DNA of 64,000 bases from Chelydra serpentina (GCA_037349315.1 JBAIAC010000057.1:14663501-14727500); one strand, 5' to 3'. Shown: positions 23,440-34,947, counted from the first letter of the stretch. The notes: generated by a model not told the origin, from the sequence alone. Numbers and translations are program-made.

Positions 23440-23650
23440 TAGTACATAGCACTCATTATAATTTTCATCCATACATCTCAAGGCGCTTTACAAAGGAGGG
23501 TCAGTATCTCCATTGCACAGATGATGAAACTGACACTAAGAGGGGAAGTGACTTAGTCAAGGTCACATGAGAGAGCCAGTAAACTGGAAAGATAACCCAG
23601 GTCACCTGACTTTACTCTGGTGTCCTCTTCACTGGACTGCTGCCCAGGAG
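23440..23650 (-). mobile_element. MIR-like SINE, reversed
   Basis: GGCGCTTTACAAAGGAGGGT, then CACAGATGATGAAACTGACA and CTTAGTCAAGGTCACATGAG follow the reversed MIR core in order. The conserved core is clear and the ends are approximate. Confidence 0.7.
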
Positions 23651-24270
23651 GAGAGAAAAGGGAAAGAAAACAAGACACACACAGGGGGTTTGGGGAGGAT
23701 AGAAATGTTTCCAGGTTAAATATTTTCAATCCCGGTAGAGTAGTGGCCTGGCTGGTTCTAGCGAACAAGCCGGACAGTGATGCCAGCTGTAGCAGGGAGA
23801 GGCTGAGAAATTTTTAGTTGTTTTCTTTTTGGAAAGTTGAGAGGTACAAAGTGCAACGCATTAATGCGTATCACTGGGTGGCTGGTCACACATTCCTTTG
23901 CACACACTAATGGAGATCTGGGTGAGGTTTATTAGCAGGCATCGTCTCCAGAGTAAGTAAGTCAGACAGTGGGTTGCATTCTTGATGTATGAGGCCCCCA
24001 TCTCCTCTCCATATCCCACAGGGGTTAAGGCAATTGGGGATATTTATAAACTGTTGTGATGGTAATTAACAAGAAAATAAATTGCAGTTTTCACACCTTA
24101 ATGGAAGTCCACTGTTATGAAGAGTGTCACTGGGCTAAGCAGACTCTATTCAGTCAGAATTGAGCCAAGGTATCTGATTGGTAGAGCGTTTTAGTGCTTT
24201 ATATATGAGGCACTGCTATGTGATGAGCATTGGCACTAGGGGGCCAGTACTCTTGGATTTTGTTCGTTCC
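23651..24270. other. Unassigned stretch
   Basis: No recognisable feature. Confidence 0.35.
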
Positions 24271-24271
24271 C

Positions 24272-24420
24272 TAGGTTGGCAGTATGGTCAGATGGTTAGA
24301 GCAAGGGACTGGGAGTCAGAACTCCTTGGTTCTCTTCCTTTTCTGCCCCTGATTCGGTGTGTAATCTTTGGCTTATCACTTATCCGTTCACTGTTGTCTC
24401 AGTTCAGTCCTTTGTACAGC
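24272..24420 (+). mobile_element. MIR-like tRNA-derived SINE, head and body
   Basis: GTATGGTCAGATGGTTAGAG followed by ACTGGGAGTCAGAACTCCTT and a TGATTCGGTGTGTAATCTTTG stretch matches the tRNA head and core of an amniote MIR-type SINE. The 3' end runs into the CR1 tail at 24427. Confidence 0.7.
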
Positions 24421-24426
24421 CAGTCT

Positions 24427-25492
24427 AATCATAGAATATCAGGGTTGGAAGGGACCTCAGGAGGTCATCTAGTCCAACCTCCTGCTCAAAGCAGGACCAA
24501 CCCCAACTAAATCATCCCAGCCAGGGCTTTGTCAAGCCTGACCTTAAAAACCTCTAAGGAAGGGGATTCCACCACCTCTCTAAGTAACCCATTCCAGTGC
24601 TTCACCACCCTCCTAGTGAAAGTTTTTTCCTAATATCCAATCTAAACCACCCCAACTGCAACTTGAGACCATTACTCCTTGTTCTGTCATCTGGTACCGC
24701 TGAGAACAGTCTAGATCCATCCTCTTTGGAACCCCCTTTCAGGTAGTTGAAAGCAGCTCTCAAATCCCTCCCTCACTCTTCTCTTCTGCAGACTAAATAA
24801 TCCCAGTTCCCTCAGCCTCTCCTCATAAATCATGTGCTCCAGCCCCCTAATCATTTTTGTTGCCCTCCACTGGACTCTCTAATTTTTCCACATCCTTCTT
24901 GTAGTGTGGGGCCCAAAACTGGACACAGTACTCCAGATGAGGCCTCACCAGTGCCAAATAGAGGGGAATGATCACGTCCCTTGATCTGCTGGCAATGCTC
25001 CTACTTATACAACCCAAAATGCCATTAGCCTTCTTGGCAACAAGGGCACACTGTTGACTCATATCCAGCTTCTCGTCCACTGTAACCCCTAGGTCCTTTT
25101 CTGCAGAACTGCTGCCCAGCCATTCGGTCCCTAGTCTGTAGCAGTGCATGGGATTCTTCCGTCCTAAGTGCAGGACTCTGCACTTGTGCTTGTTGAACCT
25201 CATCAGATTTCTTTTGGCCCAATCCTCTAATTTGTCTAGGTCCCTCTGTATCCTATCCCTACCCTCCAGCGTATCAGCCACTCCTCCCAGATTAGTGTCA
25301 TCTGCAAACTTGCTGAGGGTACAGTCCACGCCATCCTCCAGTCCAGATCATTAATGAAGATATTGAACAAAACCGGACCCAGGACCGACCCTTGGGGCAC
25401 TCCGCTTGATACTGGCTGCCAACTAAACACGGAGCCATTGATCACTACCCGTTGAGCCCGATGATCTAGCCAGCTTTCTATCCACCTTTATA
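24427..25492 (-). mobile_element. 5'-truncated CR1 LINE, 1.1 kb
   Basis: The 3' end is at 24427 (ATCATAGAATATCAGGGTTG on the plus strand) and the body runs to TATCCACCTTTATAG at 25492, where it is 5'-truncated. It carries the C-terminal third of the reverse transcriptase and the full 3' UTR. It is closely similar to the longer copy at 59.2-61.15 kb, so both belong to one relatively young CR1 subfamily. Confidence 0.93.
24847..25445 (-). pseudogene. CR1 reverse transcriptase C-terminal part, frameshifted
   Basis: The upstream frame (25236-25445) reads [20 protein letters not shown], the LINE RT block that binds template and primer. A shift then moves the frame to 24847-25329, which opens with [13 protein letters not shown], containing the FADD catalytic aspartates. 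It continues through the thumb and C-terminal region ([19 protein letters not shown] text, [39 protein letters not shown]). The catalytic residues are intact but the break between the blocks and the missing N-terminal half make it non-functional. Confidence 0.9.
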
Positions 25493-26474
25493 GTTCAATA
25501 ATGCCCATGTTCTAGCTTCACTATGACACTAAATTATTTAACATTTGTAAAACTACTTTCAGAGCATCAGATGGGAGGTGCCTGATAACCATAAAGTATT
25601 ATTTACTGTGGTCTTATTGTTACTGCACAATTTCACTTAGGGCCCTTTAAAAATGTCTGTAAAAGTTCAATTGATATTTAATACATTTGAAAGTTGATTC
25701 ACGAGACATTTTCTCACTGTACAGCACTATAAGAAAACATATGCAGCCTTGCTGCTGGATGGTTTTAGCATGCCGTCTCGTTTCTGATATTATGCACTCT
25801 GCGCACACATGCAGAACTCTTACGTCCATGTGCAGACTCAGACATCTGTCCTATCACTGTGTTAGTAATTTTTGTCAGGCTCTCCCACGCATTGGTGATG
25901 GTTGGGTTTCTATCACCTAGATAGAAAGACAGACCTTTACCCACATAAGCAGAACATATACAGATCTTTAAAGCCACTGGGAAAGTAGAATTTTTTCCCA
26001 CATAACTCTCTCCTGCAAGTAGTGTGATCCTGAGATTCAAAGGGAAAACAAAACACGGAGAGGGCTGGAGTATTAATTGTAGATAATAAAGTTTATTTGG
26101 GAACAGAGGGCATTGGATTAAAATTGGATCTTAAGCCTTCCAGAAACTGCAGTTCCTATACTAGAGGGGGAAATGTAAATTTCAGATTACACATACTATA
26201 TTCAATACACTTTGCTTGCAGTGAGCTTTTTCTGGCCTTTTATAAACATTTCCAGCTCTCTAAGGATAGGCATTGTGGGAAGGAATGTTGGCAGGTTACA
26301 GAAATTTTTATCCATATTGTAGAATTCCATAGGCAGCTTCAAAAAACCGATAGAAAGGATCTCATTCTCTAGTAAATCCTATGGGTTGTTAGAGTAATTT
26401 TTATAGAACTCTGTAAAGTTTTTTTTCTTTTTTCTTTTATAGACTCCTCTTGGTTTCCTCTCTGTTAAATTCAC
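25493..26474. other. Unassigned AT-rich stretch
   Basis: No repeat or exon recognised. Confidence 0.35.
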
Positions 26475-26776
26475 TAAGGGCTGGTCCACACTATGGGGTG
26501 GGGATCGATCTAAGATACGCAACTTCAGCTACGTGAATAACGTAGCTGAAGTCGAATATCTTAGATCGATTTCAAAAGTACTTACCGCTGGTCCACACCG
26601 CAGCAGGCAGGCTCCCCCGTCGACTCCACTTACTCCTCGCGTGGAGCTGGAGTTCTGGAGTCGACGGGGAGTGGCTCTGGGATTGATTTATTGCGTCTAG
26701 ACGAGACGCGATAAATCGATCCCAGAACATCGATCGCTACCCGCCGAATCGGGCGGGTAGTGTGGATGTAGCCTAA
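26475..26776 (+). mobile_element. Hairpin-rich MITE with TAA duplication, copy 1
   Basis: The element is 26478-26773 (296 bp), flanked by TAA on both sides. The ends are GGGCTGGTCCACACTATGGG and the inverse of GTAGTGTGGATGTAGCC. Inside lie several hairpins: ACTTCAGCTACGT / ACGTAGCTGAAGT with loop GAATA, a GTCGACTCC / GGAGTCGAC pair, one with arms containing GGGATCGATTTAT and ATAAATCGATCCC, and CTACCCGCC / GGGCGGGTAG. The three-base TAA target fits PIF/Harbinger-type elements, but the superfamily is inference. No protein is encoded. Three more copies are in this window. Confidence 0.85.
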
Positions 26777-27237
26777 GACTTGTCCTTAAGAGACAGTTGA
26801 AAGCCTCAACATTCAGCAGGTTTTTCTTTGTTCCGAATTAGGTGTTCTTTCTGCCGATTTTTTCCTTCAGAACAAATGCTTTAGTTGTTTGTTTTAAATC
26901 AGTGTGCACGATCCCAATGCTTATGTTCAGCCCTATAGTACCAATATGTTTGGAAGTGATATCATATGTACTGTGTGTGTATGCACAATGGAAGAAAAAC
27001 ATTAATAAGGGGTCAGATTTCAATTTCCAGTAAGTTATTTATTCATGTTTTATTTTCAGTGGGATGGATAGTTGAGAAAATGACTGGAAGAATTATGAAG
27101 AAACCTTAAGATGTCCATTTTCATTAAACCCTTGTAGTAAAAATTGGCTTTGTAGTTCTTCTCACATACAAAAGCAAAATGAGTTTAAATGGCCAAGGAG
27201 AGTGACCATGTCAGTGTGTATTTTCCGAAAGATCTGG
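26777..27237. other. Unassigned AT-rich stretch
   Basis: No recognisable feature. Confidence 0.35.
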
Positions 27238-27450
27238 GAAGAAGCATAGTGCAGTAATGGGAGCACAAGACCTGGGCTCAAAAATTCTGGGTCCTATTTT
27301 TGGTTCTGGCACAATGACATTGGGACTCTATGCCTCAGTTTCCCCATCTGTAAAAACAGGGATAATGTTACTTGCCCACCTCACAGGTCTTTTGTGAGAA
27401 TTAACTAACATTTATAAAGAGCTTAGAAACCCTGAAACAAAAGGTGCTGT
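27238..27450 (+). mobile_element. MIR-like SINE, nearly full length
   Basis: The head GAAGCATAGTGCAGTAATGG is followed by GCACAAGACCTGGGCTCAAA. The core ATGCCTCAGTTTCCCCATCT and then ATTAACTAACATTTATAAAG follow in the order of the ancient amniote MIR SINE. It is one of the best preserved MIR copies here. Confidence 0.85.
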
Positions 27451-27785
27451 ATGAGGGCAGAGTCTTACGGTTGTCTTTAATTTCTCCCATAGATGCTCGC
27501 TGTGCCGCCTCCTTTCTCTCATTTGCATGCCTACATGCACCTGTCCCACCTAGCTGCTTTCACACACGTTTCTCTCATCGGGGCTGCTCCCCTTCTGGAG
27601 ATCCTGGACATTGGTTAGAACAGAGGGAAGTTTGGATTTATGCAGCAATACTGTAGCTGTTCTAACTAGCGTGTCCTGGAGCGCGAAGCCAGCTGATGTG
27701 ACACTTGCCTGGCAGGTTTAGTATGCAGTGACAGCAGAGCCCTTCTGCAGGGGCTGTGCGAAGGCACTTTCATTGACACTGCACA

Positions 27786-27940
27786 ATGGCAGCTGTCAGA
27801 GGCTTCCTCTTGCTGCTGTTATTCCTGGAACCATATTGTCTTTTCCTTAGATCGGCATTAAACGGATCTGAGCAGCCCTTTGAAGACTATTTTCATGGGT
27901 ACGTTTTCGTGACGGGGTGCACGTTGTCTAGTAAAATTTA
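27786..27940 (+). CDS. Candidate first exon: short signal-peptide-like ORF
   Basis: An ATG in strong context (A at -3, G at +4) opens a 51-codon frame beginning MAAVRGFLLLLLFLEPYCLF. This is a short charged N-terminus, a hydrophobic leucine run and then a polar stretch with an N-glycosylation motif (NGS). It looks like a secretion signal. A possible donor (CATGG|GTACGT) falls at about 27899, which would leave a 38-residue first exon. I do not recognise the protein, and no partner exon is identified. A chance ORF cannot be excluded. Confidence 0.25.
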
Positions 27941-28192
27941 GCCCACTTTGTCGTAAATAATCGCCTGGTTATAAACACCCCTTAGAATGCCAAGGAGGAA
28001 TTCACTGCAGTGAGCCGATGAAAACAACGCTCTGGCCTTCCGTCCCCCTGTTTGAAAAGACTGGATCTTCCCCAGCTCCTGCACTTTTGCACAACCTCCC
28101 TCCTTACTGACTGCAACTGCACCTCTGGAGCCAATCCCATCCTTGTCCTGGCTCTCCTCCCTACAGCCATCAGCTTACTCCAGCTTCCCATC

Positions 28193-28316
28193 TAGCGTGA
28201 CCAGATAGCAACTGTGAAAAAACGGGACAGGGGGTGGTGGGTAATAGGCGCCTATATAAGAAAAAGTCCCCAAAAACGGGACTGTCTCTATAAAAATGGG
28301 ACATCTGGTCACCCTA
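28193..28316. mobile_element. Short TA-flanked MITE
   Basis: The element of about 120 bp runs from TAGCGTGACCAGATAGC to the inverse-repeated ACATCTGGTCACCCTA. TA dinucleotides sit at both ends. Internal GGGTAATAGGCGCCTATATA is typical of a MITE widely seen in turtle DNA. The TA target suggests a Tc1/mariner-type or similar source; that assignment is inference. Confidence 0.85.
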
Positions 28317-28510
28317 TTCCCATCGCTGATTAGTCCAGGAGATGCTTCATTGGGAGCTGTGTGCATGCATCTTCTAAGATGCTACAATCAGCAGCTAAGG
28401 TCCATGTGGTCTCACCCTGGCTGCTGTTTTCCCCTAGGCTTCTTCCTACTCCTTTTTCCTCAACCTTGAGAGTGACTGCTAACTCTCCCCCTACTGCCCC
28501 TTCCTTAGGG

Positions 28511-28685
28511 TCATAGAATCTCAGGGTTGGAAGGGACCTTAGGAGGTCATCTAGTCCAACCCCCTGCTCAAAGCAGGACCAATCCCCACTTTTTGGCCCA
28601 GATCCCTAAATGGCCCCCTCAAGGATTGAACTCACAACCTTGGGTTTAGCAGGCCAATGCTCAAACCACTGAGCTATCCCTCCCT
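28511..28685 (-). mobile_element. Complete turtle tRNA-derived SINE, reversed
   Basis: It is read on the minus strand. The plus strand starts with the CR1-type tail (TCATAGAATCTCAGGGTTGG, GGTCATCTAGTCCAACCCCC). It continues through the body (CCCTAAATGGCCCCCTCAAG) and the reversed B-box (GGATTGAACTCACAACC), and ends with the reversed A-box (CAATGCTCAAACCACTGAGC) and TATCCCTCCC. It is a full-length copy of the same family as the SINE at 6.1 kb. Confidence 0.93.
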
Positions 28686-29599
28686 TGCTTTATACAAGCT
28701 CTCCTTCTCCCTGTCCAGCTGGGCTTCAGGTCAATTAGGGCTGTATATCCAGCCTACACCTCACCCCGGTGCAGCCCATCCTGTCAAGCAGCCCATTCTA
28801 ACCCCCTCCGGAGTGGGGTGAATGCCCCATCAGAGGGGTGCATACTAGAGATCAGTTTCAGCCTCTGAGAGGCAGTCCGCACTGTCTTCAGCAAGAGTTT
28901 CGCTACAGCTTGTCTACCAGCTACAGGAATCCATCACTGATCCCTTTGATAGTGCCCCCTAGGACCGGGAGTCCACAACCACCCAGTTTCCTGGTCTTGG
29001 CCACCTGACAGTCAGTTTGGTTCAAAGCTTCCCTCCCCTGCCTGTGTGGTTGGAAATTAAACCATTTAAATGTACATAAAAAGCCTGGCTCTGCATGACA
29101 CCGTTGTTCTGTGGGCATTATTTCAGAGCAAACGCTATTGAACCCCACTGATTGAACAGTGACCCCACAATCCCGGAACGTGAAGGAGGAGAACCAAAAG
29201 TAGGGGCTTGGTGAACGGGTTTAGTCTAATTCAGTACTTGTGCTGGAAGCGTCACAAGTTCAACTCTAACTGGAATGTTCTTAGGTTCATGTCCCACATG
29301 GAGAGCATGCAGGGACTGGGGCAGGGAGAGCAAAATCCCGTGCAAGAATAGGGTGAAAAATGGAGCCGGGTGAGAGAAGGGAGTGTGGAAACAGCAGAGT
29401 GGAGAAAGAAAAAGCCTACTGCACATTGGTGAGGAAAGGTAGCGGGAAGGTGTGTGAGTGACTGAAGCACCTGGGGTGGATGTGTTGGTTTTGTGTGTGT
29501 GTATGTTTGAGAGTATGGTCACGTAATGTGTGTTATTTTCTGATCCAAAGGAAACCTGGGTAGCTACTTTTTGACTTCTCTCTTGCTTCTTCCCCACAG
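28686..29599. other. Unassigned stretch
   Basis: No repeat recognised. The polypyrimidine tract at its right edge (29576-29599) belongs to the exon candidate described next. The 131-codon minus-strand frame at 29226-29621 spans that tract and has no domain. Confidence 0.35.
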
Positions 29600-29681
29600 G
29601 CTCCCTTTCAAAGATCACCATATTAATGCCTGAGTATTACTGCAACTTCAAAGAAATGAATCCGTAGCTGCAGCTCACCAG
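29600..29681 (+). ncRNA. Candidate non-coding internal exon
   Basis: An 82-nt segment lies between a strong acceptor (a pyrimidine tract ending CTTGCTTCTTCCCCACAG) and a near-consensus donor (CACCAG|GTAAGAG). All three forward frames contain a stop codon, so if spliced it would be a 5' UTR exon or part of a long non-coding RNA. No partner exon is identified. Strong paired splice sites at this distance are uncommon by chance but not proof. Confidence 0.35.
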
Positions 29682-31834
29682 GTAAGAGACTTGGAGGTCA
29701 TTTGGATGGCTAGTTGCCTTACATGAGTTGGTGGCTGTCCATAGTGATGGCTCTGTTTTGGGGAATATCACTGCAGATCTGCTCTAATGACTTGGAAAAA
29801 CTGTCTGAAGAACGGAGTCTACAAAGCCTTCAAGAGGATGCAGCCATTCTGGGGCCAAGCTGCAGGGCTTCTGGTCAGCCCATCTTTGTCTCCACTCTAG
29901 GTTTAATTTCCAGCCATTGGATCTTCTTGTACCCTTCTTGGCTAGAGTAAAGACCTCTGTAGTGTCAGATATCGTCTTCCGGTGGAGATACTTAAACTGA
30001 GAGATAAGCATGGGATCCCTATAGAAGCTGAAGTTTTTCAACGAATTCCTGAAAAGATTTGAATTAAAAATGGAAACGGTGCAGGCGACCTTAGCTGCCA
30101 TCTCTCAGAGAGGTTCCCTCTGCACAGGTGTCTGCAAAGTCTATCTACATGTGCTCCTCAGACCTTCCCACAGATGGTTCCTCTGTTTCACTTATGATAC
30201 AAAGCCCTACCCTTTAGCTTGCTCCCAGCCCCAGGGGGTATTTACCAAAGTTCTTGTGGTACTGGTAGCAGCCCTGATGTAACTAGGAATACACAGAGTG
30301 TATCCATTCTTCCCTGGATAGACACTGTACAAAACAAAGGGCTAGATTGTAGCTTCACACCCAGGTGCATGCATGGGGGAAGTGTGGAGACCACCCATTC
30401 CTGGTGGAGCACTGAAGGGATTGTCGTTGGGCACTGCATCTTGGGCAAGGGGGAAAGCAATCTTCTCAATCCATGAGAAGAGCACAGATTGGTTCTCCTT
30501 CTGCACTGCCCCTGCTGCAGGAGTTGGTGCAGGAGTTGGGGAGTAGATGGCAAAGGCAGGGCCTTGGCTCCATCTCTTGCAAGCCTCTCTTTTTCCGAGT
30601 CCTCCTCCAGAGATCGCAGGGACTGCTGTGGTGAGCAGCCCCCGCACAGCCATGCAGAGGGCACAGCTGCCAAGGTTTGTGCAGCTCCACATGTGATGTT
30701 GCAGGAAAGTTATAGAATGAGCAAGTTTGTACATGTTATTTCCATAGGACCGTAGACCTCAATTTGTGGTCAACACACCCTGCCCCGAGCAGTGGTGGGT
30801 GGCATTTGGAGCTTCACAGAACTTGTCATCTCTGGTTGCGGGTGTGTGTGTGGGTTGCTCAAGTAGATGGCTGGGTGAATGGTGAAGGGTATCGGGGGTA
30901 TAGATGGGTGGCTGCTGGACAGTGCTAGGGTCTCTGGAGCTAGGAGGTGGGGTGAGTGCTGGTAAGCGTCTAGGTAGGTGGGTCAGTGCTGACTGGACTG
31001 TGGCGGGGCTGGACAAGGTGAAGAGGTGCGTGGAAGCTGAGAGCTTTGTGGGGATGGGAGCTCATTGTCGGGTGGGTAAGCTGGGAGCTGAGGGAGTTTC
31101 TGGGGGGCTAAGGGAGCTGAGCTGGGTGTTTGAGGTCTGAGGGGAGTCTGGGGAGACGAAGCCTGGGGTTGGGGCTGTCTGACCGGGAGGGTGCTGGAGC
31201 CTGCAGCCAGGACTGGGCCTCTCCCCTGACCCACTGGCTGCTGCCACCTCTTGGCTGCTCCTTCCCCTTGGTAATCCAGAAGAGGGAGCAGGGCCAGAGA
31301 GAACAAGGAGCTCCCAGCAGAGCAGGCCCTGCAGCAACTTCTAGTGACGTGCGGCCGCAACAGCGTGAGCACCAGGCAAGATGCGTGGCACTTGGCAGCC
31401 CTCTTTGTGGGGTGAGCTGATTGCCCCTCCGTTGCCATGCTGGAGTGATGACCTGGGCCAGTCTTCATGTCGTTAGTGCAGCGGGCAGGTCCCCACGTTC
31501 ACTCCCCTCTAAAATTGTTTATAGAGAGAACAGGGCATGAGGGAACCTTATGTCACAAGGGTCTAATCATGAGCCATAGATTGTGCCACAAGACGTGTCA
31601 TCAGAGGGAGACAGAATTTTCTCTAGCTGTTGTACAGTTGATATCTAGATTGTTTTACTGAGTACTTTACAGTTCTGAAAGTCACCAGCCAGCACCCAGA
31701 GCTAAGAAGTTTCTTCTGCCTGCAGTGCAGCAAGGATGGCTGAAGGCCCATGCTTAGAATCAGCATTTGTGGATCAGGAACGACTCTTTTTCTCCTCCTC
31801 TAAGCAGAGACTGGCATTTTCTTAAGTGACGGGA
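29682..31834. other. GC-rich stretch without assignable gene
   Basis: The GC content rises at 30.4-31.4 kb and many overlapping frames open on both strands (up to 161 codons on the minus strand at 30983-31468). None has a recognisable domain or consistent splice context, and they shadow each other. A NotI-like GCGGCCGC is present near 31351. It is not dense enough in CpG to call an island by eye. Confidence 0.4.
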
Positions 31835-32055
31835 AGGTAGTGGGGTGTAGTGGTAAGAGCAAAGGAATCAGGGCAACAAAGGTCTCCTTTTGACTCTGCA
31901 GCTGATTCATTGACCTTGGGCAAGTCATTTCACCGCTCTGCGCCTCAGTTTCCCCACCTGTAAAATGGGGACAATACTTGCCTAACTCCCAGAGGGATTG
32001 TGAAAATGAATTCATGTTTATAAAGATCTTGCAGATCATCACATGGAAAAGCATT
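31835..32055 (+). mobile_element. MIR-like SINE
   Basis: TAGTGGGGTGTAGTGGTAAG opens the tRNA-like head. GACCTTGGGCAAGTCATTTC, CGCCTCAGTTTCCCCACCTG and TAAAATGGGGACAATACTTG follow the MIR core closely. It is the clearest MIR in the window. Confidence 0.88.
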
Positions 32056-33062
32056 GTAGAGCCAAGCCACAATCACCTTTTATGATAGCATGACCTGCAG
32101 GGTGGATTTTGTGCTGTTAGGTCTGTAATGAATGTGAATCACTTTGCTCACATGAGAGAGATGAACAGAATCCTTGCATGTAAAACACTCTTTATTGCTC
32201 CCCCACTGCCCTGGGAACACATGGCTTTAACTGCAGAGTTGTGTGTCCCTTGCCAATTTACTGGTGTGCTTGGAGTCAGGATATTTTGTAGAACCACAAC
32301 TTTAGTCTCTTGTCATTGTTGAAAGGAGATGACACTGGATGGGCAGTGAGGCAGCATTTTCTACTTGAGTGCATGAGCAGGAAAGCCATTTCAGAGGTAT
32401 AGGTTGTGGGAGGAGGAGACACAGCTTGTGTGTGGCTGCCGCTGCAGAAGAGGAAGTGAAAGCAGCCGCCTTTCTTGGAGAGAAGCCGTTGGCCTGGAAA
32501 TAATGTGACTGTGGTCAGAGCAAGACTGATGTTTTCCCAAAGAGCAGGGCAGCCTCACACTGTGCTGTTAGTGACTGAGGCACAAAGTCCCTTTGTCTTG
32601 TCAATGAACATTAATTGAAGGGGACAGATTTTTCACCCTGAAAGCTGCAGGTGCACCCCTCTAGCGCGAGCCCAGGGCAGGCTTCATGAGTCAACACCCT
32701 CTTGTTCCAGCAGAGCTTGTAACCCCTTGTATGAGTGACCTTTAATTTAACAAGTGGCTAAGACTGATGTGTTCCGTCAGCCTGGGCTGGATTCAGAAGT
32801 CAGTTCCCAGAGGTGACAGGATAATGCATTCCCCTGCTGCTCTGTCTAGCCATCCACCTCCCCATCTCCCTCGTTTTCTGCAGTCAGGCTTGTGTTTTTG
32901 GTGCTGGGCCAGCCAGGAGCTGAGTAAAGAGTACTTGGCAACTGGGGAAAGAAAGAAAGGGATCTCAATAAACTTGAAAGTGTTTTCAAACAACTGCACT
33001 TCATCAGAGTCGCTGGCCTGCATGTTGACAGCAGACAAAACTTAGGCGAGGTCTCTGACCTC

Positions 33063-33066
<4 letters not shown>
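32056..33066. other. Unassigned stretch
   Basis: No recognisable feature. The 92- and 100-codon frames near 32.8-33.1 kb are on opposite strands, and the minus-strand one is largely the translated CT/CA repeat. Confidence 0.35.

Positions 33067-33149
<83 letters not shown>
33067..33149. repeat. Compound (CT)n(CA)n microsatellite
   Basis: About 16 uninterrupted CT units (33067-33098) pass directly into about 25 CA units (to 33149). A minus-strand frame reading through it is repetitive VCVCV and REREREREI and is an artefact of the repeat. Confidence 0.98.
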
Positions 33150-33150
<1 letters not shown>

Positions 33151-34238
33151 CTGTATGTAGCAGAGAATATGCCCTATTTCACAGAAGCTCCATCTGTCTG
33201 TCTCTGTCCATTCACTTTATACTCTGCTCATCACTATGGCAGCTGAGCACTTTAGTGTCATCTCTTCAGGCTAGCAGCACTGGAAACGTGTGTGTGGGGG
33301 AGCTAAAAGGAAAAGGAGGCGTTCTGTTGGCTCTGCTCTGTTTTGGGGGGTTGATGTGCTGCCTGGGGGACCGGACCAGCACTACGTCACGCTTGATAGA
33401 AAGCAGATCTTGGGAAAGGTGGGAATGGACAACAACAACAAAAGCCACTCAGTTAAAATCACTCTGGGTGACTTCATTCCCTTGGAATAAAAATAAAAGG
33501 AGCGTCCTCTTCTTGTGATAGGAGACTCGGGTGGCTAAATCTAAACAGCACCAAAAGGGGAAGACAGAGCTGGAGGACAAGGGACAAAGGAAGGGATGAG
33601 GGAGAAGACCCTCCTCCCTATCGACACCAGAGTCCTTGGCTGCCTCTGTTTAAGATGGGGGTAAATGTCATAGCAGAGCTGGGGGCGAAGCAGGTGAGGA
33701 TGATGGTGGAGTAGTGGTAGAGGTCAACAGCAGCTGAGACATGGGGAAGTGCTGCAGTTAACAGCAGGGACACAAGCAGGGGAGGTGGGGGCGGAAGCAG
33801 GAGAGGCAGAGGCTGAAATTGTGCAAGCAAATGTACTGCAAAGAGCAGCCCTGCATTGGCAGGGGATGGAGTAGTTGGCAGCCAATAGCTCTTTCCCATC
33901 TCTGATTGTGTGATAGGGCAGATGCTGAAGTCTTGGCAAAATGTGCAAGGGATGCTGTAAGAGTCGCTCCTCCCCTACCTCCCACTAATCACATTGAGCA
34001 GGAGCAAATCTCCCTCCCTTCTGCAAGATCCTCAATGCTGGTAAATCCTCAGCACCACAAGCAACCACTCTAGTGCTGGATGTATATCTTACCAGTCCTC
34101 ACTGTCTGCTGCAATATTGCAGGAAGCCTGAAACATACCTTGTTAAGGAAATCGATCTTGTGATCATGCCTGGACAGAGGTGCATCACTAGTCCACTTCA
34201 AAGGGCATGAACTGCACTGACGTGGTACCAGTTGTGAG
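33150..34238. other. Unassigned stretch
   Basis: No repeat recognised. A GC-rich purine-biased block at 33.7-33.9 kb gives overlapping minus-strand frames with no domain. Confidence 0.35.
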
Positions 34239-34581
34239 GTTTATACCAGACATGCCAAACCTGTGGAAAAAAAACAGAAATTGGGCTTGTTTTTGGCTTA
34301 ATTGGCTTGTGAGTTGCTGGTTGGCTAGTTTTTGGCTTGTAGCTTGTTGTTTCGTTTTTTTTCCCGATCAGTTCCCAGCAAGGGGGGGCAATCAGGGGAA
34401 GTGGGGGGAGAGTCAGGGGTGCACAGCTAGCCCACCACAGTCCCAGGGGATCAAGTCACATGGAATGTTGGGTTTTTTAGCAATTGGCTTGTTTTGAAAT
34501 GGGATTAGCTTGAGTTTTTGGTTTATTGTGAAAGTCGGGGTGCTTATTTATCATGTGAAAGTTGGCAAGTGTGGTTTATAC
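34239..34581. mobile_element. hAT-like element flanked by GTTTATAC
   Basis: The body is 34247-34573 (327 bp). The left end CAGACATGCCAAACCTGTGG and the inverse of the right end AAAGTTGGCAAGTGTG are imperfect inverted repeats. Exact GTTTATAC lies at 34239-34246 and 34574-34581, within a 10-bp perfect direct repeat GGTTTATACC. Inside is a degenerate TTGGCTTG-rich tandem area (34290-34350). An 8-bp duplication fits hAT, but the superfamily is inferred from that alone. Confidence 0.75.
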
Positions 34582-34947
34582 CCCGGAAACACACTGCATA
34601 AATCTGGCTGTTAAAGCAAGTTGCCAAGGGAAATTACACAATTGCAACAACTCAAACATATGAACTGAAAGCCCCCAGTAGCCTGGCTAAAAGGGTTAGT
34701 GGCAAGCACAGCACTACCTTAAAGTGTGGTTCTCTAAATCTGACTCCTCCTTACTCAGCGATCTGCCCCCTGCATGAGTCTGACTTTAGTGACAAAAATA
34801 ATTTTTTAGTGCTTTTCCTCCCGTTAGCCCTGCAGAACCAACATAGCTCTGGGAGAGAGCTGGAGTCTGTCCTCCCTTTTGCATCAACAGAAGCCTTTAC
34901 GTTTGAACCAGTTACGTCTGCGCTAACCCAACAAAGAGACTGGAGTA
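34582..34947. other. Unassigned stretch
   Basis: No recognisable feature. Confidence 0.35.

Noticed and set aside
30242..31468. Overlapping frames of 130-161 codons on the minus strand
   Set aside because: High GC makes long chance frames likely; no domain, no consistent splice signals, and several frames compete for the same DNA.
32846..33148. 100-codon minus-strand frame
   Set aside because: Its N-terminal third is translated CA/CT microsatellite.
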